Below, one piece after another: positions 31,056 to 43,159 of a DNA stretch of 48,472 nucleotides. This DNA is from Pleurotus djamor (Eukaryota > Basidiomycota > Agaricomycetes > Agaricales > Pleurotaceae): assembly GCA_029747585.1 (NCBI GenBank), contig JAPEVF010000338.1, forward strand, positions 1 to 48,472, written 5' to 3'. Positions within the stretch are counted from its first letter, which is position 1; every line of letters begins with the position of its first letter. The position numbers and the translations under genes are program-made. The notes below the pieces were generated by a model. The model was not told the DNA's origin. It did no database searches and was given only the letters and a program-made list of their open reading frames with translations.

Positions 31056-32384
31056 TCATTCCTGTCCTGCAATCGAATATGGTTAGTCACAACTGTAGGA
31101 AACTGGGAACAGCGGAGCCTGGAAGCCTACCACAAAGTTTCTCGAAATCTTCGCCAACACAATCATACCATCCTTCGAATAGGCCAGACTCGCGTCGCCA
31201 CAGTCGTTTGGGTTGTTCATCAAGACGGAGATAACGATATATTTCGCCCTTTATCACAGGTTCTCCTTCACTGAACTCAATGACACCGAGTGATGAATGG
31301 TGTTGAAATAGGCCTTGGACAATGCCCGCGAAGCCGTCCGGGCGTGTATATCCTGCGAAGTTGATGTATCTTATGCGGGTAAGGGGGGCTTTCATCAGGT
31401 ATAGGAAATCTTCCTGTCGAAGGATGGTGGTCTGTCAGTCTGCGTGTAAATGGTTCATGGAGATGGAAGGTTGTTCTCACCTCAGGATCGTCGTCATCGC
31501 CAATCCACAGCCTGAGAGCAGTGACATTCTGGAGCAGGGTGCCCGCCGTATCGATATCGCCGAAGTGAAACATCAGAGAAGTCAAGTTATCAAAAATTTC
31601 GTCCCCTGAGGTTTCCGTTATGGGTGTCAAATCTTCGCTGGTGGATAAATGTTTAATTGGGGCCACCTGAGCGACATCCTTCCATAACTGTGATGGACCC
31701 TCGAAGGTATGCAAGCGTGGCAACGCCGATGAAAAGAGCTCCTGCTGAGTGTCAAGATTTCTCCCTCGTATTCGAAGAAAGCATAGTGTCGAGGAGTGTG
31801 CGGACAAAAAGGGGGATAAACTTGGACATTGATGGAAAACGTCGATAGAGAGATGAGTGAGCGGAGCAGCTAGAGGAACGGCCTTGAATACGCAGCCGAG
31901 TTCGCTGTCAGTCGATACGGATAGGTCAAGTCGCTGAAGGTTTTCGAGGTGACGAAGACAGTCGCAAATAATGGATAACTTTCTAAGGTCATCCCATCCA
32001 ATGATAGTAGTTGTGTATTGGGAGAGGAAAGGATTCCGTAAAGCGATGTGAAGGCGTTTCAGATTACGGGCGCTGGCGTATGTTGTTGGTTCTGGTGCCC
32101 TCATAATGTACTTTCCGTCCAGTGTGATTGTCTGATACAGAATAGGTGCGACTAGGCTGTACATGAGTCGCGAGGTGAGTAGGAGAGGGAGGAGGTCATT
32201 CCGTATGAGGGAACACTGCAGGACATTGACAATCACTGTCCAGATGTCAAGGGGAAAGTCACTAGGAAAGGGATGGATTTCCGTGGGCGATGATGAGCGG
32301 CCGAGCTCTATTTTGGGTAGATAAGAAGTTTACTCGTATAGAGTAGAAGCTTTACACACTCTTTATCCAGGTGATCGGTCGCAT
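31056..32384 (-). CDS. F-box-like protein F5
   Basis: Minus-strand exons 32384-32360, 32307-31481, 31413-31131 and 31066-31056 encode 381 residues starting MRPITWIKK. The first exon is 25 bases, as in F3. The F-box-like segment reads FPLDIWTVIVNVL, RNDLLPLLLTSRLM and PILYQTITLD. The body has YTTTIIGWDDL, NLQRLDLSVSTDS, APLTHLSIDV, AHSSTLCFLRI and APIKHLSTSED. Exon 3 reads IRYINFAGYTR, SSLGVIEFSEGE and WYDCVGEDFEKLC. The fourth exon gives G-Q-E-stop, the short ending seen in F3 (G-E-E). If the last intron is not removed the frame stops at 31087 instead. F4 lies 545 bases downstream on the same strand. Confidence 0.8.
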
Positions 32385-32465
32385 GGTTAGCAGCACAGAA
32401 CGCGTGGAGGTTGGGTGGAACTTTGGTGGGCGCCCACTCGAAAATCCGACGGATAACAATTACTT

Positions 32466-32491
32466 ATCGTGGGAAGAGATATTCGCACGAT
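32466..32491 (-). promoter_or_regulatory. 26-bp inverted-repeat promoter element upstream of F5
   Basis: In gene direction it reads ATCGTGCGAA, six bases, then TTCCCACGAT, with nine of ten arm positions complementary. It starts 107 bases before the F5 start codon. Confidence 0.6.
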
Positions 32492-32494
32492 CAA

Positions 32495-33587
32495 TGCGAA
32501 TATGCCTGGAATCTGCTCTCGTTGTTTGGGCGGCGCAATCTGCGATCCTGACGCATACCGTGCCATCAGTGCGCTGCTTTTGAATCCTTTTATCCACCCA
32601 CCCTTTTGGGCACGCTCAAGACACGCCAATCTGACACTCAAAATGAATATGATGTCTCCGGGCGCTAGGGAAACGATTTGGGACGCTCACTGTGGTAACT
32701 CTTCTTGCTTCATGCGTTATTCCTCATGTTTCTGGTAGGAATGACACGGACTGCAACATTTTCGCGGTTATCCAACTGACGCTCGTCCTTTCCAAGTTCT
32801 CCCAGACATCTTGAGGTTTTCTGGATGGCGCTACTGGGGAATCTGAGGAAAATGATGCGATCGAGAGACTAGCTAAGGATCGTTTCCAGGACATTGGGAG
32901 GAAGCTAAAGATGCCCGGATTTTTTTTCCAGTGCTCAAGAGATACCTACCTACGTCACCGTGACCTCGCCCCACCTCTTCTTTTGAAAGCACATCCCTAC
33001 GGTATTCCACTACCCCGCACCAAGGACATATCGGTCTCTCTTCTCCACCGTCGCTACCTGACACTGCGCTTCCGGTATTCATCGCTACACTGGATGTTCA
33101 GGTCGAACGTTGATGCTCGGCTTGATGGGTATACGTGGGGAAGGGTATTGAAGGAAGGAGGGTAGGAGTGGATCGTCGCACGTTGCGGATGTGGTCTTCT
33201 GAGGGGTGCTAGGGAATCTTTCCAAAGTCGTGGCTCAGATGAACCACAAGCAACCTCTCATATGCGGTCCATCTACGCGCTCAGCGCTACATCCTCTATA
33301 TTATACGATGACGGCCGTGAGGCCTTAGTGGGACTTCAGTCTCTGGGATACCGTTGTGGGTAGCTGTCTAGCGTCATCGGTGGATCAATAGGAACGTGGA
33401 AATGTTGAGTACGCGACCGTTGAACTTGCAACCACGAGTCAATTCTCACCCTCCCTTCCCCGCACGATCATTTGTACTCTGGAAACTTAGATGGATTGTT
33501 GGGGGTCAAACTCTGGCTTCCTTCAGACTACGAAATTCTGTAGTAGTCTAATGTATTTACATCGAACACAACTGAAGGACTCCCTTA
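32495..33587. other. no supported gene
   Basis: Short frames only. The longest (plus, 32911-33165, 84 codons) shows no motif. Confidence 0.3.
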
Positions 33588-35187
33588 CTATCTGATATAA
33601 ATCCACTGTGGCTTGATGGGTCCCAGGTGGACTATGGTTGTTGAAGGTAGATTTTCAAAGTAGTGGGCAAATTCATATCGCAAAAAGGTCCTTGCAAATG
33701 GTGTTTTCTTCAAGAGAACCGCATAAACCGTCTCTCCGGACCATCCATAAATAGCGAGTAATAAGTCCTTGGGATGGCTTTCCAACGGGCCTGAGTACTG
33801 CAGCCTGACGCGTGTAGGAGTCAAAGCACCAGGGAGAGTGAAAGTGAGAAGTACGGTTGGGCGGTCTCTCAGCGATGGATCCTTTTCGATGACTGATCCC
33901 GAGGAGATATCATAGGTATACATCATGATGCGGAGACCACAGTTGGTCATCGCAAATGACGGGTCAACGCCGTCGGTAAGGGCTGGCGGGGCTTGTGCAT
34001 TGAAGTCAAAAGAGATGTTGGCTGGGTCGCGCGGAGGGTAACGGAATGCCATTGGGTGATTTGCCAATGCTGAATTACGTCTACTAGAGCACAAATCTCC
34101 GAGAGGCCTGGGATTGCTGCTCCACATAAACAGCGTGCGGGAAGGTGACCTTTCGAGACATGCAAGTTGGAGGCGATAAAAGGCTGTTTCAGGGCCTTCA
34201 CCGTACGCGATCTGCATGTGGACATCGAGGAGAGAGATGAGACAATATGCTGAATCCTCGAGCCGAGTGGTCTCTCGCTTGGCGCAGTATCGAAACATTG
34301 CAGACGCTAGGTCAGGACTGGGTGTAATTGGGTATGATAGGACATTCTCGTCGATATCTGCGAAAAGAAACAGTCAAAATGACAGGTTAAGTACATAGCG
34401 TGGTCAAGCCTCACCAGACAGGGAGCTGATCGAATGTAACAGAGTCATGTCACATACGCCATTTGTACCTATAACCACCGTGTGAGGACAACAAGACATC
34501 AGCCTCTGTCGTGGGGGCACATACGATCAATATCATAGGCAAGACGGGAGAATCTCCCCCAGTTTGAAGAGAAAAATTGCATTCTCTTTGGTGCCAACAG
34601 CTCCTGGAGCGTCCATCCGCGGTTGAACCACTCATCCCAGACAAGATAATCTCCAGGTTCAATACCCTGAAGATAAACAATACACACATGGGCACCCTGG
34701 TACCACGAGAACATAGATCGAATGCATTCGTCGAGCTCTGGTCCGTTCGTCTGGTCGATGCAGCCGGAATCAAACCATACGAATCGGCATCCTTCAGCCT
34801 GTGCAGCGGCGAAAAAGCCTTCAAGCTTTTGCTGAGCGCGGGTTTTCCCTTCAATTTGGGCACCTGGGATTAGAAGCGATGTCTCTGAGAGGCTGATTTC
34901 TGCATCCATCCACCGATGTGAGAGAATGGCGTATTTGCTGAGTTCCATGGCTCGATTGCTCGCATCGTTTGTACCCGTTTGGCACAATACTCCCTCCTTA
35001 GCAAGTGTCCTGTTGATGTAATCAGTTAGTTGGTTTCGGGTGACCATTTTCCTGTCTTGAATATCAAAAAGCCGGACAGGGAATGCTTGAATGGTTTGAT
35101 GCGAGATATAAGCGTCACTTGAGTCAAATTGAGTGGGTTCCTTCGTATTGTGCCGTGTGGAATGAAGACGTACCGCTGGTAAACCAT
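33588..35187 (-). CDS. HET-domain (heterokaryon-incompatibility-type) protein, 476 aa
   Basis: Minus-strand exons are 35187-35174, 35117-34525, 34468-34415 and 34357-33588. The HET domain is clear: FPVRLFDIQDRK near the start, YAILSHRWMDAEIS near residue 67, then FVWFDSGCIDQTNGPELDE, SMFSWYQGAHVC, and WFNRGWTLQELLAPKRMQFF. A following block reads RYCAKRETTRLEDSAYCLIS and IAYGEGPETAFYRLQ, the usual basidiomycete HET continuation. About 200 residues without a recognised domain form the C-terminus. No NACHT, ankyrin or WD repeats follow. HET-domain proteins are associated with non-self recognition and cell death in fungi; the role here is inferred. The first coding exon (14 bases) is less certain. 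Without it, translation could begin at 35047. Confidence 0.88.
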
Positions 35188-36577
35188 TTCCAAGATTTCC
35201 AAGATGATATTAGTCAGATATGAGAGTGAGCCAATAGACTTACAGTGGAACTCAAGCTCATTTGACTCTGGGTATGAGCGGTCAGAGAGCGGTGTATGTA
35301 CGGTTTTGAGGAGTCGCTATCTTTCCGGTCAATGAGACGTTCACTCTCTGAGTGAGGTGGGAAGACTTACGGAGCACTAACCATTGTCAGACGTCGATCA
35401 TCCTAATTTTGCGCGATATACTGATAAACACAAAGACAACGGGATGAGTAACAAGGGAGAAGCTCACGTCTCTATAGGTGTCAGGCTAGAAGGGGAGAGT
35501 AAGTAAAGATGTTGGTGGTTTCGATTTGATTAATGGCGTACAAATTCGTAGCCCATCTTAATTGAGAAATATGAAGCGGGTTGACCTGGGGGGAATACAG
35601 TCAAGGGATGACGGGTTGGGATGGTCAGATATATGGAAGCACTGAATGGGGCGGTACATATGCAGTTTGGTCGGCAGGAACATACTTATATTTAGGGTTG
35701 TCGTGGTTCTGTGACATGATCCATGGAATCGGGGTGATTGCTTGTGGCCGTGGTGAGGACTTCTGTTCTAAATGATATGATGCATGGAAGTCCTATTGCT
35801 GTGATGGACGGGGATTCATCTGATGAAGAACGACAGTGGCTCCTGGTCATAGCACGTGAGGCTGGGTGAAGTTTCGCGTGTGTACTCACCGCTTAGGGTA
35901 CCCAAAGACAACGGTGAGGCCAGAGATCACATAATCGTGGAAACTGAGGGTCACTCGAGAAGGGTAGGATTTCTCGTGAAATAGCGGTAAGGTGGGTACT
36001 GGTACAGTCATGAGTATGCTGCGCTGTCTGGATCAAGGGGGATGCAGATACAGGTGTATAGCACTCTATCCGTGCGTGTATCCATTCATAGAGTATCCAA
36101 GAAAGGTCAAATGCCAGGTGATTGCGCCGAGAATGTGGGCGAAGGATAAGTGAAGTAAGATCAAGAGGAAGGCTCGAGAGGTGGTAAAGCGGTCATGGAT
36201 GACCCACTCCCATCAATTACTGATACTGCCTTGGGCAGATGGTACCTCGCCTGGACGCCATTTAGATGAAGATTTTAGGGAGCATGGGACAAAGCGAAGA
36301 ACGAAATCCAATGTACGTCCAGCTTGTTCAGAGGCAGAAGGAGCCTGGTCTAACAAGTAGCGGACGAAGAACCTCGAAGCCTGCAAGCAAAGTGATATTT
36401 TGGACCATTCGAAGCCGGAACGCCGCGTCGATCCAGAAAGGGAGAATGTCATCGATATGAACAGGCATGTGGGAATGGAGCACTCTAGTATCGACACGCT
36501 GAGACGTTTCGCGATTGGATATCAAGCTGTATAGCACGCACTAGCGCAAGGAAAGACAGAAACAGGTTGAATCAAAG
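35188..36577. other. no supported gene
   Basis: Upstream of the HET gene a possible further exon (MVSAP..., near 35370-35390) could not be joined in frame. The minus-strand frame 36497-36213 (94 codons) downstream of the P450 has no motif. Confidence 0.3.
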
Positions 36578-38766
36578 TTAAGTTGACAAGGACTCAGAGG
36601 CTTCGACTACTCGGCGGGCTTCCTCGGATCGTGGAGAGATAGAGCATTGGAAAGGAAGTACTTTCCTATTATTGATTCTATCAGCGCGATGGAAGCGAAA
36701 GGATGTCAAATCAAAGCATTACCGGATGAACAGCGGCTCGTATTCGATTTCTGGGGCTACAGTCCCTCCGTCTGGCTTTGTGATATCAAACGTGTACAGA
36801 ACGGATGCAATGACCAACCATAGCGAATTCAACGCCATGGAACGACCTGGACATATCCTAATCGGGCTCAGTTCTAACGCTGACGTCTCAAGATTCGTAT
36901 GGAACAATTAGATACCTTCGACCGAAACCGAAGCAAGCCATGACAATATCCTCGAGGTGTGGACTGACTTCCTCTGCGTGGTGGTCGTTCTGATGGAGAA
37001 AGCGTTCGGGACGAAACTCCCGAGGGTCAGGGAATCGAACGGGGTCGTTAAGAATTGCCCTAGATAAATCAAGGACAAGAGGTCAGTTGATGTACTCTAG
37101 TCTGAGCGCATGGAGTATTCAACGTACCACAGATTGACAGTTACCGCGCAGTTCGCAGGTATGCGAAAGCCACGGTACTCGTCGTTGGACATGACAGCGT
37201 GCGACACACCTAGAGTAAGCAGTATGTGTGATACATCTCAGCATCATAAACTGTGTTATGGTTCATGCAAACTAACCAAGCGGAATGACTACCTGCCATC
37301 TACAAACGCGTCGAGGACGAGACTTAAGCCAGAAGAATGCAACGGGAAACGGGGTCTTAGCGTACCTCAGAACCTCCAGCATCACGGCGTGAATGTACGG
37401 AAGACTTGGTGAATCAGTCAGCTCAGGTAAGCGGTCAAGAACGGCGTCGAGTTCCTCTTGCGCTCGTTTCTGGACTTCTGGGTAACATAGCATAGCAGCG
37501 AAAAAGGATGCAAGGGCGGAAGGGGTCGTTTCAATACCACCTGAGTCAGAGCTTTGAGCAGAAGCAAGTGAACAGATATTACATCGGAGCGAACCTTCGT
37601 ACCCAGTCGCGATAGCGTCCTTTAGCGCAGCTTCACCCCCAGCCGTCATACCAAGTCCTCTCAGCCGTGTAACAGCGCGTGTAGCAAAGCAGGGAGACGC
37701 GGTTCCATCGTCCTATTCCATTTCTATCAGTGAAAAGAAAGGAGCGTATAACCCATAGTGAAATCTCACGATTGACTTCAGAACTTGATTGTAAGGCACA
37801 TTGAGCAGTTCTTGAACGGCCAGGTAAGATGCGTGGGCTGTTTCCTTGAATGCGGCGCCGGGGAACCACGAAGGAAGATGTTGAATAGCAGGCATGAGAT
37901 CGATAAGAAAGGCACCAAAAATTGGAGCGTCCTTCAAGAAATGGGTGACCTTGTCACCGAGAGCGATGAAAGGATCATTCTTAGGCAGCGGGATAATCCC
38001 GTATGACATTTCCATGATTGAGGAGCCGAGCGAGCTACACAGACACTGTCCATGACAACATTCTGGACGGGTGCAAGTGGAATCCACGTACTAACGAATA
38101 TGCCCCAGAAAGCTGTCTGGGTCGCGCAACAACAAACGGAGAAGATTCTTCGTGTGCTTAGATTGAATGGGCTCTCGAAGCGGAGCATTCGCGGGCATGT
38201 ACTCTTGCCAGAAGATGCGTCGACGAGCCCGCCACTCATCGCCGTATGGGAGAACGCCGAAATTGAAGTTTTGACCCATCCTACAGATGGTCGGTTAGAA
38301 GAGGAAGAAATAGAACATAGGCTCTCTTAGACTCACATTTCCATCATCCTAAGTCTTGGTCTATATGGGAATTTCCCTGAGGTCAGTTCACCGTGCAACA
38401 AATTGTAGCGAACAAACCTATCCGAGTATATAGCCGAGCGGCGATTGAGGAGCTCGTTGGCGGCTTCAAACGTGTTCAGAATGATGTTCGGCGTCCCGCA
38501 GACCTCAGTATACAGGATGTCCGAGTCTAGGATAAGCAGTTAGTGAGGGATTCTCTGAGAGATTAGTAACGGTTCCACTTACTGAATTCCGCTGCCCACT
38601 TCTCATACTGAAGCCATTGATGCGTCTTTGGGATGCTGAAAAGGTTCCCGAAAAATGGCAGACGAGACGGCCCAGGTGGTATTGGTAGTTCGCGTCTAAG
38701 TCGACGCCGACGGACCGTATCCGCAACAACCACGAAGATAATCAAGAGAAGGAGGGAAGTAAGCAT
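36578..38766 (-). CDS. cytochrome P450 monooxygenase, 511 aa, 12 exons
   Basis: Minus-strand exons: 38766-38583, 38526-38418, 38360-38337, 38280-38092, 38034-37770, 37712-37595, 37540-37366, 37299-37277, 37209-37128, 37059-36916, 36857-36723 and 36665-36578. All junctions are GT-AG and the sum is an exact 512 codons. Features in order are an N-terminal membrane anchor (LTSLLLLIIFVVVADTV), the PIPPGPSRLPFFGN hinge, YGDEWRARRRIFW (C-helix W-R), an I-helix with GGIETT in place of the usual AG-x-[DE]-T-T, the K-helix ExxR (EVLR), FRPERF, and the heme loop FGFGRRICPGR with its Cys ligand. It ends VVEASESLST. It should be an ER-bound monooxygenase. The substrate is unknown and no reductase, synthase or transferase lies nearby. 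Basidiomycete P450s of this type are numerous; the CYP family was not assigned. Confidence 0.95.
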
Positions 38767-40315
38767 TGAACGGAGGCGTATCTTTGGGTTACCAATGAGA
38801 TGGAGTCGTCCACATAGCTTTTATGGACGTGACCAAGAAGGTAGCATGTGGATTATTGAGTCCCAATATATTCAGTCTTCGTACGTGAGTTCGATACCTG
38901 GCGGAGTATCTGTGTAGAGAGTTGTTGCGCAAGCTTCTGGTTTCATGACAGTGTCGGGGAGCAAAGATCATTGTCCGAGGTATAATCATGGGAATTGCAC
39001 GCTTACCCTGCATCTACAAGTATTAGATCTTCCCTTAACCTGTAATGCGCGAGTAAGTGCACGCTGTCGACGGCTCCGCATTTGCTAGCTTCCATCGTTG
39101 AAGATTCGTGGGCCTCCTTATTGCTCAGCTTCGGCGGTGAGTTGCATCCGGAGCCTGAACAGAGGTCTGCGTACCAGATTGCTATAGATGGTCTGTCTTC
39201 TCCGTCAATGAGTAATGAAAGTAATGAATATGGGTCAACAAAGGAGAGCTACACGCGCATTATGGATCCTTGGATTCGGAGCATCCTTCTTAATCAGCTT
39301 CCACGCATTGCCAGCACTGGTTACCTAGCCCGGCTAGGAATAGCACCCGGAAACTTGAGTATAAAAAGGTATATAACGGAGCCGCTGTAACTTCCCCTTC
39401 TATGAGGAAGTGTTCGAAGTGTTCTCTGTGGTGCCTGAGCACTGTTCACTGTCAATTTGAGGTCCCAGAGAGTGGAATCGGCAACGTACGAACAGGTCCC
39501 GGGATGACTTGAAATGAAACTGAGATCGACAAGACCGATGGTTCACTACTGGATGCCCCGTATATGAAGTTGTGGATTCGTCAGCTTCCACCACCGATGG
39601 CCGAGGTGAGACGACCCGGCGAAAAAAGGTTGTGTGAGAAGTATCGCATGGATGGGCCGTCATGAACGTCCTAGATGTCGTCAGGAAATGAAAACCATCC
39701 AACGGGAAGCACTTCGACTATTGGAAGAGCTGGTCAGCTGACGCAAAAGGACGACAGAGATGGTACCAACAGCGTCGTTCCTCGCGTTCTGGGCTGTGGC
39801 TGGTCGGATTGGCGGCATTCTGGACTTGAGTACTTTCAATGCGAAGCCAAGACGTTTAGCCTTCGCATTGGTGGCTAGTGTTTGGAGAGAAGATTGTATT
39901 GCATGACCACATAAGTTCGTACACGGTGAGGAAGTATAATCGGCAGTCGGTAGACACCAGCTTTCGTTCCGTTGGGACGAGCGCCAGCATTGTTGAATAC
40001 TGGTTACGAATGGGAGGAGCTCGAAATACTATAGGAACAAAGTGACAAGTCAAGTAAGTAATGTCCTCAGCATTCCGATAGAAAGTACATACTCTAGATG
40101 AAAAGTATGCAGGCTAGTAAGCCAAGTGAGATGCATGGGATGGTAAACAACGAACACATAACGGGCGAATGATGGGGTAGAACGTTCATGATGCGAAAGA
40201 GGCGGTATAAGCAAGCTATAGATACGTGGGGCAGGGGCAACGACAGGGCAAGGAACTTCCATCATGAGGCGAACCGATCCCTGGGACGCTGTCAGCGCCG
40301 GCTTGGGGATTGGTA
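38767..40315. other. no supported gene
   Basis: A 102-codon plus-strand frame at 39082-39390 (MLASIVEDSWASLLLSFGGE) and others of 90-100 codons are present, but no motif or splice pattern supports them. Confidence 0.3.
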
Positions 40316-43040
40316 TCACAGCCGAACCACCGAAGCTCGAGGATTAATCCCGTGGTCCTCGTCTTCCTTGTCGATCCGCCACCACGACTCCATTCCATAC
40401 CACGAGCAATTATCGACTTCGTGCCATAGGCTGGCAGACGTCGGGGTGTAGGTCATGAGACCAGAGCTCACGGAAACTTCGTCGATCCATCGATATCTCA
40501 AATCCACCACGGCGACAGCTGCCTCCTGGTTCCTACCCACAAGCAGCCGCTGCGATTGCGCTGGCCAACTGTGCTTCTTCGTCTACCCATCCATCCCCAG
40601 AGGCCATGTTGACGGGCGAATACCAGCCTTCATTTCTCCAGATGATTAAGAAGCTGGGTATCAACGGGGGATGTCTTGCGGTGGACCGAAGGACTGATCG
40701 ATGAATGCTTCTTCGTCAATCCACCTACCCCTGCATCCCAGCATCCTTTCACTCTTTCCCCTTCTGTGGTACAATCACCGACAATAAAGCATTAGCATCC
40801 ATGCCGCTACAGCAGCAGCAGCGCTAGCACCAGCCGAGGTCCTAGGGCATCTCCGACTGGGGCAAGATCCCTCCAGTAAAAGCTAGAGGCGGCAATGATA
40901 ATTTTCGTTTTCCTCCTCTTCTGTAGGAGGAACAATTAGAACATGTTCGGAATGGAGAAGAAAACGAAAAAAAGAAACGAATTGCTTACCTCCCCCAGAA
41001 CCAGACAGAAAAATTGACGATGAGCGTTGAGGTTGAAGTCAAGGTGACCTATCTCATTGACGTTGAGACCTTGGACATCGAACCCTGAAGACAGCATGTA
41101 GGTACCAGCGGTAGCGATCGTCCACTCCTTCAGCGACATGATTTCATAGCAGCCATGGGCTGCGAAGTACAAAGATTCTTCGACCAAGACCTCGTTCGGT
41201 ACCATGCCCACCATTTTCTTCTACGAAAACGCATTGGTGAGCTCGAGAAGGTGGGTCGCAATACTCGGCGGTGGGGTAGATGTAGATATGGCACCAACCC
41301 GCGGTATGAGCGACCTAGTGCTACCATAGACGATGGCTCATGTGTGGAAAGAGGAGCGGTATGAATGAGAGGGTAGGGGAGGACGTGACGGCAGATTATA
41401 GTCGTACTCCTGTTGTTGTTGAAGCCGCCGTATTCGAACGTTGGCTCATCGAGGACGTTTGAGGATGACAGACGTCCAGCAGAAGCCGAAGACAGCGTTC
41501 CGGGATACAGTCGAATCCACATTCCCATAGCAACCACGATAACCTCGAGCCTCCATGCGTGTAACGTAGCACATACGCAGCGGCTATGAAAATGACACAG
41601 TATGGACACTAGAGCGATGGGTAGTGCTAGAGGATCGGAGTTCTGATACCGTGAGCCAGGACCTGCAATGGAAGGACGGCGGCTAGCCACAGCGAATCGG
41701 CACCCAGAGACAGTGATGTGCGAGTTCTTCGCCTTCCACTCATCCGCCCAATCCTATCCCATCCCGGACCTAAACCATACCCAACACTACCACACAACCG
41801 ACCCTCTTCCACAACCTCCTCCTCCGGTCCCATCAATCCAGGCGAACCTCAGGCATGATATTCCACCTGCTCGCCGACAGCAACAGTTACTAGAGGACTC
41901 TGCAAGTCCCTGACGGTTGAGGTGTTTAGAGGAAGGGTGCTCGTGCGGTGTGGTTGAGTAGATGATGTCGATTCCGCATTGGTATCCGACGTTGACCACC
42001 TCCGGCCTCGAGCGTATAACTCTAGGGCAGCGAAAACGCGAGCAGCACCTGGTGTGGTCATATCCCATGTCGACTGAAATGGCGGAGAGGGGGGTAAGGA
42101 CAGGCTATGGTCGTATTCATGGTGTTCATGTTGGACTGACGCCTGTCCGTCGTGTTCGAAGCTTCTTTGCACCAAGAAACCTCATCAAGGGCGGAGACGA
42201 TGGCGATACTGAAGAGTATCCACGAGGCAGCATGGGATACGAAAGGTCGGTCGTCGGATCCTATCTCCAGTCCTACCAGAACGACTCCACCTAATGCACC
42301 AGGATCCTCCCGCTTACATCCATAGCATCTTCAGCCTGCAGGTCACCACCAGCGGCTTTGATTGAGCTGGGACACGAGGACGTTGGTGAAAGTCAAAATT
42401 TGGATACTGGCGACCGGGGATTGGAGCATATCGACCAGAGCTCGAGAAGCTGCTGCCAGCCAATTCGTATGTGAAGCAGGGGCTTGTATGCTTGGTACTT
42501 TCTTCTTCGTCGACCCACCACCGACTCATCCACATCCAACACCGCCGTGTCCAACGGGAAGACCAAGTTCATCACCCTTTTCCACCCCAAAGCGAGCACC
42601 GTGGCCGCCTTTCTTCTTCGTCTAGGCTGACTACAGCATTCAGTAAATGCCCAGCCTCGTCCCTTCCGGCGAAAACGAGGTGCGAGACCATTGGTCATTA
42701 GACGGGAGTGTGGCAGAGCCGTTGGTACGACGGCGGCTAGCCTACAACGAAGACAACCACTACAGAAAATATTCCTGGCGGTGCAGTGGCGGCCGGCGAC
42801 CGAGAGGACCTTTCGTAGTCTGCAGAAAACGAGAACGTAAGATGGGTATGAAGGCGAAGGGGGAGCGAAAAAAGCGTACCCTGTATAAATCCTTTCACGT
42901 GCTCTGTCGTGTGGCCATTTCGTTGATCCCATCGACGCAGCGAGCGTGAAGCGTGAAGTTCGAAGGTAGGACGGGAGAACCAACAACACAAATCAACCTT
43001 CCTCCCAAACCTCGGCGACATCTGGTTCGTATTCTTCGTG

Positions 43041-43159
43041 TCAACCCATCCCTTTGTCTACGACCTCAGAATCCTCATCTACATATCTCCAACCCACAAC
43101 CACGACCAAGGCTATCAGGACGGCCAAGTTCAGAACCACATTCCGTGACGTTGAAGCTC
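43041..43159 (-). CDS. probable exon with a transmembrane segment
   Basis: After a GTCGCAG acceptor the minus strand reads ASTSRNVVLNLAVLIALVVV, then VGWRYVDEDSEVVDKGMG-stop. The 17-residue hydrophobic run flanked by polar residues is a clear membrane helix with an acidic tail. Upstream, THSHSPSSRSSF-type Pro/Thr/Ser-rich sequence near 43.3 kb could be its ectodomain. The complete gene was not resolved. Confidence 0.35.

Noticed and set aside
36213..36497. 94-codon minus-strand frame after the P450
   Set aside because: No motif, no splice connection to the P450 (which stops at 36578) and no promoter signal.
42393..42989. 198-codon minus-strand frame
   Set aside because: Better protein-like stretches occur in the other two minus-strand frames with splice sites between them, so this long frame is probably accidental.
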